DNA of 64,000 bases from Aspidapion aeneum. Lineage: Eukaryota > Arthropoda > Insecta > Coleoptera > Brentidae. Where the stretch lies: positions 94,792,185 through 94,856,184 of the forward strand of contig OY755042.1 in NCBI GenBank assembly GCA_963576565.1, written 5' to 3'. Each line of letters starts with the position of its first letter. Within the stretch, counting starts at the first letter, position 1. Shown piece by piece: positions 33,891-45,076 of the stretch. Under the pieces are notes generated by a model. It did no database searches, was not told the origin of the DNA, and was given only the letters and a program-made list of their open reading frames with translations. The position numbers and the translations under genes were made by a program.

Positions 33891-34774
33891 TGCAAGCGTT
33901 ATAAAGAAAAAAAATCAAAAAATTCTATACAAACTTTTTTTCTTAAAATCACCCAGAGAATAACCTTCTGAAGCTTGGCGAGGTACTTTATTAACACCCT
34001 ATATAAAATTGTGCTTCTCTAAGAATTTTGATGCTAATTTATTCAAAATAACAAAAATATTATACACTATTATATTGAGTTTTATTTATTGGCTTTTTTC
34101 GGTGGAATAGGCCTACCGAAAGTACCAAAATTAGCGTTCCAAAAGGCAGCAGAAAGCCTATTAACTCCTCGCATACGTACCGCGAAGTAAACGACCGGCA
34201 GTGTCAAAAAGTCAACGAACTGACCGAGCCCTGACCTACTAACTTCGCGAGGTCGATGATCTGCCATTCTAGTTTTGCTGCCTTGGTACCATCCGCGGTT
34301 GTACTTAAAGTAAGTACCCGGTAGTGGTACGGGTACTATTTTCACGACCAAGTATTGTGATTATACTACATCAATCAGTTTATATACCGTAAAATGAGCA
34401 TTGATGGGACAGCAGGGGTAATATGGGACTTGAAAACCGACCAAAATTTTATTTGTTATTTACCTAACCAGTGCGGAAAGCGGTACTTTAACGCACGCGA
34501 TGGCAGTTCATCGAACGACGCGCAGCGGAGTTCGATCAAGACGTCAAGGGTGGTAAAGGCACTTTACGCAAGAGTTAGGTACAATATTTTACCTACTAGC
34601 AGATAAAAAGTGTTCAAAAAGTGATTTTAAAACTATAAAAGTATCTATGTATTATGTAGCTAAACACTAAAATTTAAGGTGAACTATTTCAGCTACGCAA
34701 AATTTGACTTTAACGCAAACTGTGCGGTAAAGTCACTTTACCGCATAGTGTGCGGTAAAGTAAAATTATGTCAA
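33891..34774. other. mixed region: small GC-richer block and GCGGTAAAGT repeats
   Basis: caccctatataa near 33993 is a lone repeat terminus. The block 34080-34610 is richer in GC than its surroundings. At 34723-34745 TGCGGTAAAGT is mirrored around a single base; the same half-site recurs at 34750 and at 38504-38531. Confidence 0.45.
34082..34267 (-). CDS. unrecognised small ORF, 61 codons
   Basis: From ATG it reads MADHRPREVSRSGLGQFVDF, continues with a hydrophobic stretch (LTLPVVYFAV) and ends PIPPKKANK. The stop codon overlaps AATAAA, a possible polyadenylation signal. A TATATAAA box lies 112 bp upstream on the same strand (34379-34386). Composition is more GC-rich than the flanks. I do not recognise the protein. 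It could be a small host gene, an exon, or a chance ORF in a repeat with a GC-rich core. Confidence 0.2.
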   Translation of the reverse strand: MADHRPREVSRSGLGQFVDFLTLPVVYFAVRMRGVNRLSAAFWNANFGTFGRPIPPKKANK

Positions 34775-35037
34775 ATCTGAGGACACGGCAGTGCCTCGCC
34801 AAGTTCGCGCTTACGTACCATCTTTTCTTGAAATATTTCAGCCAATATTTAACCTATCTAAAACTCTACTTCGGAATGAGCTACGAATCTCAAACTTTGC
34901 ACCGTCGTAGACCTTCATAGAGTTAACGACCCCTCCAAGCTTCATGGAATTCCAGAAAGTAGTAAAGTAGTTATAAAATTTCAAAAAACGTCGAAATTGC
35001 CACTCACTCACTCATTGATGTATAGATCATCAAAATT

Positions 35038-36027
35038 ACAGATTTAACTGCGACGACCATTGATTTTGTGTGCTCTAACCTGGGTAATGTTTCTTGTTCA
35101 GTCGTTCATTCTGGTTTGTCTGATCATGAAGCAGTTTTGTCTACTTTTTTACTAAAAACTGTTTCAGAAAAGCCTAAACGGATACATAAAAGAATTTTTA
35201 ATACAAATGCTTTTACTCAATTTAAAAATCAGTGTCAAAGAGTCAATTGGCAGGGTATTGAACAGTCACCAGAACCCATCTTATCCTTCTACAAAGTTCT
35301 TTTGGATAACTTTAGACGAGCGTTTCCACTACGGTGGGTGAAGCCAAAACAAAAAGTATTGAAACAATGGTTGTCCTTGGGCCTAAAAATATCTTCAGTT
35401 AATCTACGAAGTTTAAATTACATTAGAAGGTTTTTAAAGGACGAATGGTTTATACTGTATTGTAATAAATATCGAAATATTCATAAAAACTTAATTAATT
35501 TAGCCAAACAAAAACATTACAGCGATAGACTTCAGAATTCTAAAAATGTACAGAAAGAGAGCTGGAGCATTATAAATGAATTTACAGGGAACAGTGTACC
35601 AAAGAAACTTAATCAGATTGGGGTAGACTGCAACCTTCTAAATGAATTCTACTGCAGCATTGCCAGTAAGTTGACAGAACACCTTTCAACAAACGAAACT
35701 GATCCAATGGAATACCTGTCTGACATTTCCGTCTCAAGCTCGTTTCAATTTAATAATGTTGAGCCATCAGAATTACTTGAATCTTTAAAAGACATTAAAC
35801 ATAAAAAATCTTCTGGAGAAGATGAAGTTTCGGTCGAAGTTCTAATGAAGCTACCAAATAATGCTCTTTTAGCACTCTGTTCCGCTATAAACGACTCCTT
35901 TCAGAGAGGCTCATTTCCAGACTGCTTAAAAAGTTCAATTGTTGTCCCGCTTAATAAGGGCGGCTGTATAGATTTTCCCTCAAATTACAGGCCATTTCAC
36001 TTCTCTCAACTTTATCAAAAGTCATAG
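35038..36027 (+). pseudogene. LINE ORF2, endonuclease C-terminus to RT fingers (frame 1)
   Basis: The frame is open from the truncation point: TDLTATTIDFVCSN, then HSGLSDHEAVLSTF. SDHEAV is the last catalytic-histidine block of the AP-type endonuclease. A linker of about 200 residues follows (KKSSGEDEVS..., the entry to the RT), then SSIVVPLNKGG and NYRP. The frame is then lost near 35993: one base appears to be missing inside what should read NYRPISLLSTLSKVIEKIVE. The reading frame shifts and stops at 36027. The protein continues in another frame into the neighbouring segment. With no 5' end and this frameshift, no active enzyme can be made. Confidence 0.88.
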
Positions 36028-37271
36028 AAAAAATAGTTGAAAAGCGCATGTGGACCTAACTCAAAAAGTTTAAGCTTATTACACCAAAGCAGTTTGGATT
36101 TCAATCATCCAAAGGAACTAATGACGCTATGTTTAACTTTCTTGACCGAGTCTATACTGAGATCAATAAGGATGAGGCGGTTGCGGCAGTGTTCTGTGAT
36201 CTGTCCAAGGCGTTTGATTGTGTGGATCACGGAATACTGTTGCGAAAGCTTGAGCGCTATGGTTTCAGGGGCTCAGTGTTGTCATGGTTTAGGTCTTACT
36301 TGACGCATCGTACACAGTATGTGTCGGCATCAGGGTCGTCGTCTTCTTCGTTGGGTGGAAACTGTGGCGTTCCCCAAGGCTCAGTATTGGGTCCATTGTT
36401 GTTCTTGATATATATTAATGATCTTGTTCAGCTGGATATTTTAGGTGAATTTACACTTTTTGCAGATGATACATCTGTTATATGGCACCACAAGGACATT
36501 AGCGTTCTAGAGCTGAGCATATTTCAAGATCTGCAAAAAATAAAGAAGTGGTGCGATGCAAACCGCCTCTGTTTTAATGTTAATAAATCCAACATCCTCA
36601 GCTTTAAAGGTAATATCTCGAACATTAACCTCGGTGACCACCCTCTTCACAGTGAATCTGTCACCAGATTTCTAGGCCTCCATATTGATGACCAATTACG
36701 GTTTGATGAGCACATCTTCAAATTAAGTCAAAAACATTCATCAGGATGTTTTGCTGTCAGAAGCGTCAGATTAGAGTTGGGAGCTGATATAGCCAGAAAA
36801 GTTTATTTTTCTCTATTCGAATCCCAGTTGAGGTATGGCATAGCATTTTGGGGAACAGCCTCTCAATATCTGCTAAAACTTTTATTTGTTTTACAAAAAA
36901 AAGCCATACGCTTTATAGCGGACATATCTCCAAGAGAATCTTGCAGGCGACATTTTACAAACTTAAAAATTCTAACTCTTACATCAGTTTTTGTACTTGA
37001 GACTGCAAGTTTGGTATATAAAAATTATGTTAGCAATGATGGGGGCGGAAATGCACAAGTTACTCGACAAAACCATGTAGCGTTACCAATTCCTAAAAGG
37101 TCTCTTACAAAAAGATCAATAATTTATGAGGGAAGGAAAATATTTAATTTTCTTCCTGAAAATATTAGATGTGCTGCTTCTGTTAGGATTTTTAGGAAAA
37201 AATTGAAAAAATTCTTATTACAAACTCCATTATATACTCTTGACGAATTTTATAGCCATAGCATGTCTTGA
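35994..37271 (+). pseudogene. LINE ORF2, reverse transcriptase palm to C-terminus
   Basis: Continuation of the upstream segment in the shifted frame: SLLSTLSKVIEKIVEKRM, an in-frame TAA at 36057-36059, then ITPKQFGFQSSKGTNDAM. The RT blocks follow in order: AVFCDLSKAFDCVDHGILL, GVPQGSVLGPLLFLIYINDL, FADDTSV (catalytic Asp pair), and VTRFLGLHIDD (thumb entry). The C-terminal part (RYGIAFWG, LQKKAIRFIAD, RHFTNLKILTL, KRSIIYEGRKIFNFLP) is typical of CR1/Jockey-type LINEs without RNase H. Past the single stop the frame is open for about 400 codons to TGA at 37269-37271, so decay is recent. Confidence 0.9.
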
Positions 37272-38503
37272 CAAATTTTTAATAATTAGGTCAGCTTGTT
37301 TTCTGTTTTTTTTTTTTTAAATATATTGATTGATGTCTAAACTGACGGGTGATATTGTTTTATAGTAAAAAAAATAGTGTTACATAGGTATGACGTTGTG
37401 TCCTTTAACTTTTTTGGACTTTTTTATTTTTTTATTTTGTTATGTTTTTTTTTGTATTCTTTTTATTGATGGACTTATAATAATAACAATAGGAATCATG
37501 TAACTTAGTCTTAGTCCGAAGTAGTTCATATATTCTTAATAGTCCTTGTTTTTTATTTATCTATTTATTGATATTCTTGTACTGAGTATTTTCGTTGGGT
37601 GCCAAGCACCTGTATTTGTGTTTGTTCGGTTTTACTTAAGAAAAAAAAAATGTAAACAATGTTTTCTTAGTGTTATTTTACAGATTTCATGTTAGTATTA
37701 GATTTTTTTAAAAATGGTTTCTTTTAGGTATAAAGTCATTTTTCTTCAACTTTTTTAGGCTTTAAAAAATTTAACTCTTTTTGATAAAATAATGATAAAA
37801 ATATGATCAATCATGTAAAGTAGTTTTAGTCCGAAATAGTCTATAGCCTACTTTGTCTACAGAACTTGTATTCTTGACAATAAAGTATTTTTATATTCTA
37901 TTCTAATTCTACTGTACTTCTAGACAAAGCTGAAATTTGGCAGACTGATAGAATTATGACCAAACCCCTGGAAAAAATACCTCAAAATTCTAATTTACTC
38001 GCCTCCCCTATATATGTAAAGTTATGTAAAAGTAACATTGCCCACTTCCAGAAATGCTAGAGAGCTAAGCTTTGGCAGACTGATAGGAACTATGATAGAA
38101 TAGGAAAAAATTAAAACACCAAAAAATTCTGATTTACTTCCTTCCCCTATAAATGTAAAGTTATGGAAAAGTAACATTGCCCACTTCCAAACACGCTAGA
38201 GCGCTGAGCTTTGGAAGGCCGATAGTAACTATGATAAAACTACAAAAAAAATTAAAACACCCCAAAATTCTAATTTACTTCTCTCCCCTATAAATGTAAA
38301 GTTATGTTAAAGTAACACTGCCCACTTCAAGAAACGCTAGAGAGCTGAGCTTTTTAAGAAAATAAAATTATGTAAAATTAGGAATATTTTTAATGAGGTC
38401 TAAAATATATAGCTAGCAAAAATGAGCCTACAAAAATTCAAAAATAAAAATATCTATGTATTATGTGCGCACACTGTGAGGTAAAATTACTTTATCTACT
38501 CGC

Positions 38504-38531
38504 GTGCGGTAAAGTAATTACTTTACCGCAC
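38504..38531. repeat. perfect 28-bp palindrome
   Basis: Half-site GTGCGGTAAAGTAA followed immediately by its exact inverse TTACTTTACCGCAC. Related half-sites occur at 34723-34760 and near 38900. Confidence 0.95.
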
Positions 38532-38865
38532 ACTCATGTAAAAACAAGCCAAGTACGCGAAAATGGTATTCCTTAAAAAGAATTGAGATAAAAGTAAAGC
38601 CAAGTTCTCCAATACAAATTTTAAAATGAAAGGTTCTTACTAGTTTGGAAATCTTTTTCTAAACTTGGCTATTACGGCTGCAAATGACTCTTAGGCACAG
38701 TGCTAAACTGAAGAAGTTTGGCTGAAAAAACATTTTCAAACTAGTAAGAACCTTTCATTTTAAAATTTGTATTGGAGAACTTGGCTTTACTTTTATCTCA
38801 ATTCTTTTTAAGGAATATCATTTTCGCGTACTTGTTTACATGAAATGTTGTTATTATGTAGATAA

Positions 38866-40607
38866 ACACTAAAATTTAAGTTAAACTATATCACCTATGC
38901 ATAATTTTACTTTACCGCAAACTTTATGAACAATTTTTTTTATAAAGATGTGAGGAAAACAAAACAAATAAAAGACTTAGTATTATAAATTTTAAAAATT
39001 TTTAAAAAATGCCTTGAAATTTGCCTACATAAGTTAGATTTGGTAAAACTATTGGAATATTTGTCAAATATATAACCTTGCCTCAAAATCCTTCAAATTC
39101 GGATAAAAACCTACAGTCCTTCAATAGTCAAAATTTTAGTTCAAAACACTTCATATTGAAGGAAAACCTTCAAATCTGGCAACACTGCACGCGTTCTTCA
39201 GAGTTAGTGAATTTTACGCGTTTCAAACGAAATCTCAACATCTCCTGCCACGTACCGACTGAACGTTTCTCGGTCGGATCGTATGAGAAGCTTGCGCAAT
39301 CGATTTCTTTTTAAATAACACGTGACGCCTCCGAGCTAATTTAAAACTAGCTATTGGTCAAAGTATATGTGATGGGAATGATTGTTCGTTTACGAGAATA
39401 GGTACATAGAAGTTTGTTTAACAAAACTCGTGATTTTCTTCTTTTTACAACAAGTTTCTGGACTTAAAATTCTAAGCAAATAAATTTAGTTGTCTTTCAA
39501 AAGTTTTTAAAGCTGATAATCAGTCTCTTTAGACTCAAAACATGTACTAAATAAATCCAAAAATTTAATATTTTGATTTAGTAGTTCCGACTCACTATCT
39601 TTATTAAAAATTTTGACTGCTTCAAGAAAAGATTGACGTGAGACGAATTCGCCAACAGCAACGGCCGTTTTTAACATTCTCATTACCAGCTCGCGAAGAT
39701 CTTAATCTTGTTCTTCGTGCCGCTCTTTCTTCACTCAAACCAGGACCTTCTCTAGACCTCTGCCCACCTCGGGCAAAGCAAAAAAATGACCTTCTACCAA
39801 ATCTTTATTATACATGGCATCCCAAAAAAGATTTTATAGAGAAGAATTGTAGATGACTTCGGTAAAAATGTTGGGACCTCCCCACACTTACTTTTTATAG
39901 TCTAAAAGTTAATAGTTTTAGAGATACAAGGTGTTAAATGTATTTCTGTTCGTTTGTTTTTCTTAATTAACTTATTACCAAACCATTATTTTTAAATAAA
40001 ATTTTGTAGTTGAAGAATTTGATTTAGTCAATAAAATTGTTAATATTAAATTCAAAAACGATGCCAAAGTCCAGTTGCCCGGAGTCTGGGAGCAGTCCTG
40101 CGCCAATAATTTTTTGTCTCTATCTTTCTTAACGCTTTAGAAAGAGGTAACAATATTGAATAATTAGCGTCTTTAAAAAATAAAGCATCTAAAATTTGGT
40201 TTTGACTCTGATGTATGGTGAAGATATTGAAACTTAATATGGAAGAAGTGGTAGATCTAAGGCGATATTGGAACATGGTGAAAAAGTATTAAAAGCAACT
40301 AAAATAAACGCAAACGCCTTCCCATCAAAAATACTTCTTTTGAAATTACACAGAAGAAGGAAAATGTACGGTGGACATAAGTTTTTACCAACGACCAGGT
40401 AACATTGATTCAATATAGTGTGAATCATTTAGAAATTCAACTTTGTTAATGCCTACCGTAGAAATATTTTTATTTTATTTGTCAATGTCCCACATAGCAT
40501 TAAAAGAACATTCACATGCTAAGAATATGCCCTTAAGCTACCTAAGGATTATCTCTTAGGCATAGGCAAAGTAGAGTAGAGTAGAGTTTATTTGACTATT
40601 TTTTGTA
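38866..40607. other. stretch without recognised gene; one coding-like segment
   Basis: A minus-strand stretch at about 39510-39695 reads MRMLKTAVAVGEFVSRQSFL and EAVKIFNKDSESELLNQN up to a stop; I cannot assign it to a family. The + strand ORF at 39638-39856 overlaps it. Otherwise AT-rich and featureless, with a short tagagtagag run at 40570-40588. Confidence 0.4.
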
Positions 40608-40723
40608 CAGTCGGGGACTTTTTAAATTGCCGCCCTCGAAAATAAAAAATATTCCTATTTGAAATTCGGAAAAGTATTTTGAACCAAAACAAAAAAGTTG
40701 TAAACCTTACCTCTGTCTGTATA
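40608..40723. mobile_element. fragment of the 8273-8472 MITE family
   Basis: Starts cagtcggggactttttaaat after TA and is nearly identical to the first 115 bp of the 8273 copy (ttgtaaaccttacctctgtc). It is cut at 40723 by the start of a pogo-like element. Confidence 0.82.
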
Positions 40724-41046
40724 CAGTGAAACCTCTCCTTGCGGACACCTCTAATAAGCGGACACTCCCTTTTGGCGGACAAATTTGTTGGAACCAAGCT
40801 TTTGCCTATTTCTTTACACTTCAATAAAAACCTTACAAAAAAAAAATCACAAATACTGGTGTTGAAAAAATCTTTCATGTTTTAAGAAAAATAATAGCGA
40901 AAGTGCGCTGTTTGTAGGTTTTTTCAGTCTAAACAAAAACATAACCTAGTAGTATTCTTGGACAGTATAAAAACAATGAGCATAGCATATTACATAGCAT
41001 AGCATATTATGATGATTGTCTTTTAAGTTTTGCATATACAGCTTAC

Positions 41047-41252
41047 CAGTAGCATGTCGTGGATAAAAGGGCGGGGGGGGGGGGGCGAAGACCTTAAGGG
41101 GCGCAAATATAGGTATGGGAGTCAAATAAATTACAAACCTTTTTTAAAATAATAACACTATTACTTCAATTTTTTTCTCAAAGGACGCCAGGGGCGCCAA
41201 GCGCAGAGGGGCTGGGGGGGGGGCGTTCGCCCCCCTGAACGACACGTCACTG
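41047..41252. mobile_element. 206-bp hAT MITE
   Basis: Left CAGTAGCATGTCGT and the inverse of the right end, CAGTGACGTGTCGT, form the TIR. Flanks cagcttac / cagcttgc agree at 7 of 8 bases. G-runs occur near both ends as in the other hAT MITEs. Confidence 0.78.
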
Positions 41253-41288
41253 CAGCTTGCATAAAACAGTAGATTACTTTTAAGGACC

Positions 41289-42150
41289 TTATTGTTTCTT
41301 GAAGTATTCTCCATGAAACTTAATACACTTTTGCATGCGTTCAAACCAGTTGTCAAAGCTGTAATTCCACTCGTTTGTTGGTACTGTCAAAATTGGATTT
41401 TAGAAGGCGTCGACTGCTTCCTCTGGCGACTGAAATCTTTGACCAGGCAAATCATTGTTGATTTTTGGAAAAGTTTGGAAATCGTTGGGACTTAGATCGA
41501 GACTGTATGGTCCAACTTGCCGTGTCTTGGTGAAGGATGATTCGCCGTTCGGGGTTCGTTTTCGAAGCTCAGCGATGACTTTCGGCAAACAAATGGTGAT
41601 GTACCAATCGGCAGTAACAGTCCTTTGATGTTCTAGAAGAATTGTTGCTACATCACCTGCTTTTGAGATAAATGTCGCGACCATCTTTTTTGATACACTT
41701 TGAGAACGGATGACTTTTATTGACTTTTCTTCATCTGGGAACACCCAAACAGACGACTAGTAATTTCCATATGTACCATACTGTACACGTTTTGATCACA
41801 CTAATTGTCCCTTGCTTCTTTCTGCTTGTCGGTTAACAGATGCGGTATACAGCGGGAAATTAATTTCCTTACCCCTAATTTTTCATGCAAAATGTTTAAA
41901 ATTGAGGCCTTTGAAATCTCCAATGAAGCCTCAATCTCTCGATATGTCACATGTCGATCTTCCTTGATGAGCATGCGCACAGCATCGATGTTTTTTTGAG
42001 TGACAGCCTCTTTTGGTGCGCCAAGCCTTGGATCGTCGCTAAGGCTAATCCGTCCACGCTTGAATTCTCCATGCCAACGAGAAACTGTCGACTGATGTGG
42101 TGCTTCATTACCGAAAACAGAAATCAACTCGGCAAGGCATTCTTGTTGAG
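41289..42150 (-). pseudogene. mariner transposase, internally deleted and frameshifted
   Basis: On the minus strand the N-terminal part reads SQQECLAELISVFGNEAP, STVSRWHGEFKRGRISLSDD and DRHVTYREIEASLEIS, the paired helix-turn-helix of mariner with its linker. After a stop and frameshift the catalytic part resumes with VFPDEEKS, SVSKKMVATFISKAGDVATI, HQRTVTADWYITICLPKV, then YSLDLSPNDF (third acidic position) and RFQSPEEAVDAF. One further frameshift gives the C-terminus NWFERMQKCIKFHGEYFKKQ. The TGDESW motif (first Asp) and the HDNA motif (second Asp) fall in deleted segments, so it is inactive. Family length is about 345 residues; here about 270 are recognisable. Confidence 0.9.
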
Positions 42151-42518
42151 ATAATTTCTTTCAAAAATTGTAAAAACTTATAGCCCGAAAATGTTCTCAG
42201 TTCAATTCCATTGTTCGACTGATGATGTATACATAGATCAGAGCTTTAAAAACTCAAATTTTTAAAAATACGAAAGCACATAGACAACCTTATACTTACA
42301 TTTTAAAATTACTTTGCGTATAATCACCAAAACATTAAAAATTGTTTATTCACCTATAAATAAATGGTGGTAATTAAACAAAAAAAATTATGCGTGCAAA
42401 CAAAGTTCAATTTAGCTCACTCTTGTAAGAAATATCTAAAATTTATTATGTATTTTTTCCCAAACAAATAGCAAAAACTGGTCTGCTTAAAAAATTAAGT
42501 CCGAGAGAAATGACTGTA

Positions 42519-43084
42519 TTTTTAGGTTTTTGTTGACATAACAAAGTTCAAATTTGGCAAAGCAGGTCAACAAAGATGAAATTAAATAAAAGTTTCTTAA
42601 ACGTCACAAAATTTTTTTGTGAATTTAGAATTTAGGCCATTTTTTTAAAACTTAATTCTGCTAATGATTTTTTAAAGTAGGTTTGTTTGTGCAAAAAATT
42701 TGGACAAATAATAAACAAGTTCTTATGACTTTTGGTTCTTGTACGTACCTATACGTAGACAAGACCTCATTTTTTTATTATTCGCAAAAAAGTCCAACAA
42801 ATAAGACCTACTTTATTCAACTGGTTATTAAAATAACAAAGGCGCTTTTCTGCTATTTTTTTTAGTTAAAAGTAGGGCAGCAAAAAATCTATAAAAAGCA
42901 ATGAGTAAGGTGCCTACTTAAATTTGGCGTCCGTGGCAAAAGTTAATTTAGATGATTTTTTTTATAATTTATTTTTTTTATTAGTACTTGGACTTTTCAT
43001 CCATTCAAGAGGAGTTTCGCAAAGCTATACTATTGGAAATTAAGCGGCATCCTTAAGGAAGCGTAATTCTAGAATAAAAGTTCC
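42519..43084. other. stretch without recognisable gene
   Basis: No supported feature. Confidence 0.4.
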
Positions 43085-43499
43085 TATTAATTAGGGTGAC
43101 CATACGTCCGGATAAAGCCAGACAAGTCCGGCTTTTTGGGCAACATGAAAATGTCCGGCCGGCTTTTTTCTTCGTCCGGCTTTTTGGCGATCCGAGAGAC
43201 CTTAGGAGGGAGGAATTTAGGGGGTTAGAGCTCCAAGCAGAAAATTAGTTCTCCCAAACGAAATGGATCAGGAACCTCAGGAACGACCTATTCAAGGAAC
43301 TTAAAATCTTCCGGCGCAGCGCAAAAATTTTCTTTGTGGCAGCAGCATGCGGACGCATTTTTAAAAAATTTTCTTTTAGTTTTTAGATTGCAATTTTTTT
43401 CTTACAAATTGCTTTTAAGCGCGATTTAATCTGAAAAGTGTATCAAAATCAAATCAAAATCAAAATCTTTATTAACGCATATAGCAGTTACAAATAAAA

Positions 43500-44071
43500 T
43501 ACTCTGCCAATCTATGGGCACCTAAGCTCACACTGGATACTATAGTTATAGTGTATCTACGTGAAAGCTAATATAACTAAAAACTGAAGTATATTTTATT
43601 GAACTCCAGACTCAATTACCTTTCGTTTGATACCACACAAGCCATGTTTTGACTTAAACTCTAATTTTTCAAATCTACCCCCACCCTTTTTTTAAAAACT
43701 AAAATGTATTTTGTTTAACTCCAGACTCAATTACCTTTCGTTTGATATCACACACGCCATATTTCCACTTAAACACTAATTTTTTAAATTTACCCCCACC
43801 CTTTTTTTTTAAATAAACTAAAATGTTTTTTAATTTAACTCCAGACTCAATTACCTTTCGTTTGATATCACACACGCTATATTTTTACATAAACTCTAAT
43901 TTTTGAAATCTACCCCCACCCTTTTATTTGGCTTGTGTTCGGTGGATTTTGTTCATTTTCAAATGGGACCATCTCGACCCAAAACCCAGCCTGGGTACCA
44001 AATTTCATTAAAATCGGACAGGCCGTTTTTGAGTTATGCGCGTTGGTCGTTACAGACAGACATACAGACAC

Positions 44072-44114
<43 letters not shown>

Positions 44115-44285
44115 TACAGACAGACAGACAGACAGACAGACAGACGGCGCAACAAAAAAGTTTCAAAATCATCTGAAACGTAAAGATATATAAAAATTTT
44201 TGAAATCGGAGCAACTTTTTTTTTCTCGAAAAATTTAGGATCACCATAGCTCACACTACTATAGTATAGTAGTAGTGTGAGCTAA
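43500..44285 (+). mobile_element. family B repeat, copy 3
   Basis: Same order as copy 1: actctgccaatctatgggca, hairpin-like block with agctcacactgg, three units of about 120 bp, ccaaatttcattaaaatcgg, a long GACA microsatellite, and a terminal hairpin. The hairpin has perfect 14-bp arms AGCTCACACTACTA / TAGTAGTGTGAGCT (44248-44283). Confidence 0.85.
44051..44147. repeat. (CAGA)n microsatellite in family B copy 3
   Basis: About 24 units with three point variants. Much longer than in copies 1 and 2, so it expanded after insertion. Confidence 0.95.
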
Positions 44286-44527
44286 AAGTAGGACTAACTA
44301 ATAGTGTCACATTAAAAAATAGTCATGTCATTTCAAAAATAAAATTACAAGTAAAAGTTAGAATAACTCACACAGTTGGAGTAAAACTTTTTATCACACT
44401 TTATCACTTCATTCATCAAGATGGCGGTTTAACACATAAAAATGTACTTAATTAAGAGGACAGCATAAACAACAAGACCATCCCAATTAAAACGTAATTT
44501 TTACAACAAATCTAAAAAGATAACAAT

Positions 44528-45076
44528 TCAGGCAAATAAAATTTTTTTAACCTGTTTGCAAAATACATTGTAACTACAATTAAAAAAGTCAATGTTATTA
44601 TTTTCTTGCATTAGAAAATTTGCAGTTTTACACATTCGATTTATAGGAATATTAGTACCATAATTAGTTCTATGAAATGTTAGACTAAATAGATCTTTAT
44701 TTCTGGAATTCCTAGGTGGAATGTGAAAGCTAACCTCTGAAAGAAGCTCTGGGGCATCAATCATACCGTTCAGAATTTTAAAGAGAGTGCAAGTATCAAA
44801 AAACGTTCTTCGACTTTCTAATGAAGTAAGATTTAAAAGTTTCATTATCTCATTACAATTAACTTCTTCATAGGGAATACCCAGCCTAAGTCCCACTCTT
44901 CTTAAAAATTTTCTCTGCACTCTCTCTAAGCTCTCCTTATGAACTCCATAAAAAGGCTGCCAAACTGAACTGGCATATTCGAGCACCGAACGAACAAGTG
45001 CACAGTAAACATCTTTTAACACATAAATATTATCTATATCTTTGTGTAATGTAACCTGTTGAGCAATTATTTTCAC
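44528..45076 (-). pseudogene. LINE ORF2 C-terminal fragment (5' truncated)
   Basis: The frame is open for 182 codons and then stops. It reads KDVYCALVRSVLEYASSVWQ, YGVHKESLERVQRKFLRRVG, LNLTSLESRRTFFDTCTLFK, then IPPRNSRNKDLFSL and PINRMCKTANFL. This is the segment just after the reverse transcriptase thumb in CR1/Jockey-type ORF2 (the LVRSxLEYAsxVW...LExVQrkFLR...L.SLexRR pattern). The catalytic domains are missing. The 3' region runs leftward to about 44290. It has no in-frame damage, so it is the youngest-looking LINE here, and it lies inside the hAT-like element 43092-45357. Confidence 0.85.

Larger units (their letters stand above)
35038..37904 (+). mobile_element. 5'-truncated non-LTR retrotransposon (CR1/Jockey-like)
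   Basis: Boundaries come from comparison with the empty site in the family A copy at 17735-17745. The element interrupts atcatcaaaatt/aattctactgtac, leaving a short aatt duplication (35034-35037, 37905-37908). The 5' end lies within the endonuclease domain, so the promoter and ORF1 are missing. The 3' end has gacaataaagtattttta and a TTCTA-type tail, which fits target-primed reverse transcription. Confidence 0.85.
34775..38865 (+). mobile_element. family A element interrupted by a LINE
   Basis: The 5' block (tctgaggacacggcagtgcc ... cactcactcactcattgatg) ends at 35037. The LINE follows (35038-37904). The family A sequence then resumes in register (actgtacttctagacaaagc) with about three 142-bp units (37905-38360) and the terminal hairpin (38531-38865). 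A GCGGTAAAGT-bearing segment (38361-38530) lies between minisatellite and hairpin and is not part of the 17-19 kb copy. Confidence 0.8.
40724..42516. mobile_element. pogo-like element remnant with nested insertions
   Basis: The left end CAGTGAAACCTCTCC...GCGGACACC has the form of pogo/Tigger ends. The inverse of the right end reads CAGTCATTTCTCTCGGAC and shares several blocks, with gaps. TA flanks both sides (40722-40723, 42517-42518). Inside sit a hAT MITE (41047-41252) and a mariner pseudogene (41289-42150). No pogo transposase is visible. The right end is imperfect, so the span is tentative. Confidence 0.5.

Noticed and set aside
32635..33963. Two ORFs with similar size on either side of a MITE
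   Set aside because: They are the two arms of an inverted repeat read on one strand; no conserved protein is involved.
43903..44254. ORFs rich in TDRQTDRQ or VCLSVCLS
   Set aside because: Translations of the CAGA microsatellite in family B.
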